Origin: Pseudomonadota bacterium | GTDB taxonomy: Bacteria; Desulfobacterota; Binatia; Binatales; Binataceae | Assembly (NCBI GenBank): GCA_021323675.1 | Contig: JAJPKP010000040.1 | Location: forward strand, 81,441-145,440 | DNA: 64,000 nt | Reading direction: 5' to 3' | Shown: one piece after another, positions 61,604 through 64,000 of the stretch | Layout of the letters: each line of letters opens with the position of its first letter | Position numbering within the stretch: position 1 is the stretch's first letter | The notes under the pieces: generated by a model | The model's database searches: none | Told to the model about the DNA's origin: nothing | What the model saw: only the letters and a program-made list of their open reading frames with translations | Position numbers and translations under genes: made by a program

Positions 61604-62542
61604 TCAGCGGATGTCGTAATGGAGCTGGACTGGACGCCCCTCGCGCATCACCGTGATGTCGATCGCTGAGCGCGTCTGAACTGTCGAGAGCAAGCCCACT
61701 GCCTCCGCGGGGTTGGTCAGCGGCCGGCCGTCGATGGCGGTAAGCTGATCGCCGTCTTCCAATCCCAAATCTTCGAATACCGAACCCGGCTCGATGTCGG
61801 ACAGGGTGAACCCGTTGACCTTGCCATTCTGAAGGCTGGGCACGGCGCGTATCTCGGAGAACAGTTGCGTGGAATGAGTCAAAGCGTTTTTGATCTCGTC
61901 ACGCTTCAGCGAATAGCGGTTGTCGCCTTCCTCTTCAACGTCAACGTCCGGAACGTCGTCGTCGCTTTCGTTGCGTGATTTTGCGTTCAGTGCCGAAAGC
62001 GCCGGCGCCATCGCGGTATTTACTCGCACAGGTGTGCGGATAGACGTCCGGTTGATTGGAACGCTTGCGACCCCTGCCGGCAAATCGTCCGCGGGAATGT
62101 CGAGCGCGATTTGCTGGCCGTCGTGGAGCACAATGATCCGGCTTTTCTGAATGGAAATAAGTTTGCCCGCATTCGGGATCTCGTCGCCGATCGTGTAAAG
62201 CGACTGCTCGCCGTTCTGGTCTTCGATGATGGCGTATGGACGCTCGCGAGTGGCCAGCGAGGTGCCAAGAAGCTTGAGGTGAAGGTCGACCGTGGTTACC
62301 ACCGGCGCCGGCGCCTCCGCCACCAGGTTGAACACGTCGCGCTCCGCGATCTGATCGTAATAGGCGCGCGGATGGGTGCCGGAGCCGATAGCGGGTCTCG
62401 GTGCGGCTTTCGGGATGGCGGGCAGCCCCTGCAGGCTTTGAAGAACGATGTCGTTAACGGATCGCGCCGCGAAATACGCGATCGCCGCGATCAGCAGGAA
62501 GTTGAAGGCGATGATGTGCTTCTGAGTCAGGCGAAACTGCAT
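61604..62542 (-). CDS. gspC: GspC-like type II secretion inner-membrane protein
   Basis: A 312-residue bitopic protein with one membrane segment (about 10-30), an HR-type domain (ERDVFNLVAEAP, LHLKLLGTSLATRERPYAII, IGDEIPNAG) and a C-terminal PDZ domain (NGFTLSDIEPGSVFEDLGLEDGDQLTAIDGRPL). This is the architecture of GspC, which links the inner-membrane platform of the type II secretion system to the GspD secretin. No other gsp gene lies in the window. Its ATG overlaps the gshA stop by one base, so the two are coupled, an unusual neighbour for gspC. Confidence 0.83.
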   Translation of the reverse strand: MQFRLTQKHIIAFNFLLIAAIAYFAARSVNDIVLQSLQGLPAIPKAAPRPAIGSGTHPRAYYDQIAERDVFNLVAEAPAPVVTTVDLHLKLLGTSLATRERPYAIIEDQNGEQSLYTIGDEIPNAGKLISIQKSRIIVLHDGQQIALDIPADDLPAGVASVPINRTSIRTPVRVNTAMAPALSALNAKSRNESDDDVPDVDVEEEGDNRYSLKRDEIKNALTHSTQLFSEIRAVPSLQNGKVNGFTLSDIEPGSVFEDLGLEDGDQLTAIDGRPLTNPAEAVGLLSTVQTRSAIDITVMREGRPVQLHYDIR

Positions 62543-63906
62543 CAGAGCATAGCCTCAGCTTCGTAGGAGCATCCCGCCACCAGCCGCTTGACGTCGTAGT
62601 TCCATGGACCCTTCCACCGATCGATTACGAGGTTGGCGTGGGTCACGCCTCGTCGCACCATGTCCATGAGCGGCAATAGATAGATGCTCTCGTCTTCTCC
62701 GCGCTTGTTGAGTTGATGCGCGCGTTCGAGCCCGGTTGCGGCTATCTTCAACAGCTCACTTCCCAGTTCGCGGAAGCTCAAGCGTCCGGAACGGGTTTCC
62801 AGTCCTATTTTCTGCGCGCGGTCGGTCAATTCAAGGCGCTCCGCGAACGTCCATCGTTTGACGAGGTCCCAGGCCCCGTGCAAGCAGTCGTCAGTATACA
62901 ATATTCCTTTAAGCATCGCTGGAAGTGCGAGCATCAGGCTGGGCGGCTGGCTGTCGGCGGTGCGGACCTCGATATACTTCTTCAGGCGCACCTCGGTGAA
63001 GATCGTGGTCAGATGATTGGACCAGTCCTCGAGCGTGGCGCGTTCCTTGCCCCATCCGCGCTCCATGTACTGCCGAAAAGTTATGCCCGGCGGCTGCGTG
63101 AGGTCGATGTAGTGATGGTCGCGGATGAGGAAATACATCGGCACGTCGAGCGCGTACTCCGCGTAGTCGGCGAACGAAGCGTCCTCGCGCAGCGCAAACT
63201 CGAGCATCCCGCTGCGATCGCGGTCGGTGTCAGTCCAGATATGCCCGCGAAAGCTCTGATATCCGTTCAAACCGCCGCCAGACAACGGTGAGTTGGCGAA
63301 GATTGCATAGATGAGCGGCACGAGCCCCATGCTCACCCGCAGCTTGCGCATCGCGTCCGCTTCGTCGCGGTAGTCGAGATTGGCCTGCACTCCCGCCGTC
63401 AGCTTCATCATCCACTGACCGAGCCGCCCCTTGCGCGCCATGTAGGGGTACATGATGTGGTAGCGGGCCTTGGGCAGGAGCTCGATTTCGTCGATGCGGC
63501 TGACCGGCTGCATTCCAAGCCCGAGGACGACCGCGCCCGCCTCGCGGCACGCATTTACCAGTTGCTCGACATGCAGGCTGAACTCGTGATGCGCGCAGTG
63601 GATGGTTTCACATTGCTCGCCCGAAAGCTCGATCTGACCGCCGGGCTCGATAGTGATGGAGGCGCGCTCGCCCTTGAGAGCAAGGATACGGCCTTCTTCG
63701 GTTTCCGGCTCGTAGCCGTACCGGTCGGCCATCCACTTGAGGATCGCTTCGACCCCGCGCGAGCCGGAGAAGGGAAGGGCCTTGCCGTCTTCGGAAGATA
63801 CGGCAATTTTTTCGTACTCGGAACCAACGCGCCACTCGGATCGGGGCTTGGCGCCGGACTCGAAGTAGCGAACCAGATCCTCTTTCTTTTCAACCAAATC
63901 GCTCAT
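62542..63906 (-). CDS. gshA: Glutamate-cysteine ligase (plant/alpha-proteobacterial GCS2 type)
   Basis: A 454-residue ligase that joins glutamate and cysteine as the first step of glutathione, or of related thiols. The motifs EWRVGSEYEKIAV, GASITIEPGGQIELSGEQ (read here as SITIEPGGQIELSGEQ), MYPYMARKG, ANLDYRDEADAMRKLRVS and HLTTIFTEVRLKKYIEVRTAD are those of the plant-type (type 3) enzymes found in alpha- and gamma-Proteobacteria and plants. It is distinct from the E. coli type. ATG 63906 has AGGAG nine bases before it. No gshB follows; gspC does, by a one-base overlap. EgtA of ergothioneine synthesis is a related alternative. Confidence 0.92.
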   Translation of the reverse strand: MSDLVEKKEDLVRYFESGAKPRSEWRVGSEYEKIAVSSEDGKALPFSGSRGVEAILKWMADRYGYEPETEEGRILALKGERASITIEPGGQIELSGEQCETIHCAHHEFSLHVEQLVNACREAGAVVLGLGMQPVSRIDEIELLPKARYHIMYPYMARKGRLGQWMMKLTAGVQANLDYRDEADAMRKLRVSMGLVPLIYAIFANSPLSGGGLNGYQSFRGHIWTDTDRDRSGMLEFALREDASFADYAEYALDVPMYFLIRDHHYIDLTQPPGITFRQYMERGWGKERATLEDWSNHLTTIFTEVRLKKYIEVRTADSQPPSLMLALPAMLKGILYTDDCLHGAWDLVKRWTFAERLELTDRAQKIGLETRSGRLSFRELGSELLKIAATGLERAHQLNKRGEDESIYLLPLMDMVRRGVTHANLVIDRWKGPWNYDVKRLVAGCSYEAEAML

Positions 63907-63947
63907 CTCTTCGGCTCCTGAAAAGAGGCCCGCCCGCCAAGCGCGCC

Positions 63948-63977
63948 TATAATGGCCCTGCCGATGTTCTGACGCAA
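63948..63977 (-). promoter_or_regulatory. Possible promoter of gshA
   Basis: On the minus strand TTGCGT (63977-63972) is followed by 18 bases and ATTATA (63953-63948), a moderate sigma-70 match, about 40 bases from the gshA ATG. The other strand has the exact word TATAAT at 63948-63953 but no partner -35 at the right distance. Confidence 0.35.
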
Positions 63978-64000
63978 GCCGGTTGCATTATGCCACTGAC

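Noticed and set aside
63948..63953. Perfect TATAAT on the plus strand near the right edge.
   Set aside because: No -35 element lies at 15-19 bases and no gene start follows before the window ends.

Overview
The window is a chromosomal segment of a GC-rich, diderm bacterium that is coding almost end to end. Outer-membrane and periplasm genes (a DegP-type protease, a BamE-like lipoprotein, a GspC-like protein, a TonB-C-like lipoprotein) point to a Gram-negative envelope. Four CaiB/BaiF CoA-transferase genes, two crotonases, an acyl-CoA dehydrogenase, an ADP-forming acyl-CoA synthetase, an F420/FMN LLM oxidoreductase and a diiron oxygenase point to aerobic acyl-CoA-based degradation. This gene content resembles uncultured soil or sediment lineages such as Candidatus Binatota (Desulfobacterota_B). 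That placement is inference; no marker in the window was tested. I saw no rRNA, tRNA, insertion sequence, prophage or CRISPR array.

Layout. 1-2.3 kb: a partial gene, a crotonase, a candidate structured RNA with its own terminator, and two small genes. 2.3-8.2 kb (minus): an NtrC-type response regulator and its histidine kinase, a DedA membrane protein, a PCYCGC-motif protein, then a Nudix regulator of NrtR type and nadA, with a promoter and palindrome upstream. 8.3-10.2 kb: acyl-CoA dehydrogenase and an esterase, convergent. 10.4-15.5 kb (minus): PadR regulator, ABC ATPase, two FtsX-type permeases and a membrane-fusion adaptor, i.e. an export system. 15.5-18.4 kb: a fatty-acid-hydroxylase-type membrane enzyme, a carotenoid oxygenase with a clear promoter, and a second PadR regulator. 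18.5-21.7 kb: two CoA-transferases (one frameshifted) and an SDR. 22-32.6 kb: DegP, a geranylgeranyl-reductase-like flavoprotein, a BtuF-like protein, a further CoA-transferase, a PPOX flavoprotein, a class III aminotransferase, an alpha/beta hydrolase and a ClC channel. 32.6-36.5 kb (minus): a PHP phosphoesterase, then a phospho-signalling operon of FHA protein, zinc-ribbon membrane protein and Ser/Thr kinase. 36.6-41.4 kb: CoA-transferase, LLM oxidoreductase, TetR regulator, diiron protein, PaaG-like crotonase. 41.4-46.4 kb (minus): a PfkB-SIS fusion, a DHDPS-family aldolase and two exported proteins. 46.5-55 kb: a conserved housekeeping run rpmE-prfA-prmC-murA-hisD-hisB-hisA, followed by an acyl-CoA synthetase. 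55-64 kb: lipoprotein, sppA, DUF2333, dacA, Eis-like acetyltransferase, gspC, gshA.

The points most worth a second look are four. The kinase at 33.3-34.8 kb lacks the usual beta3 lysine and instead carries a lysine in the glycine loop, as eukaryotic WNK kinases do. The PfkB-SIS fusion sits in an overlapping pair with an aldolase. The nadA/NrtR module has a readable promoter-operator. The structured RNA at about 1.19-1.34 kb has mutually exclusive pairings. Start codons were reassigned where a Shine-Dalgarno sequence or family alignment argued against the longest open frame; several genes use GTG or TTG.
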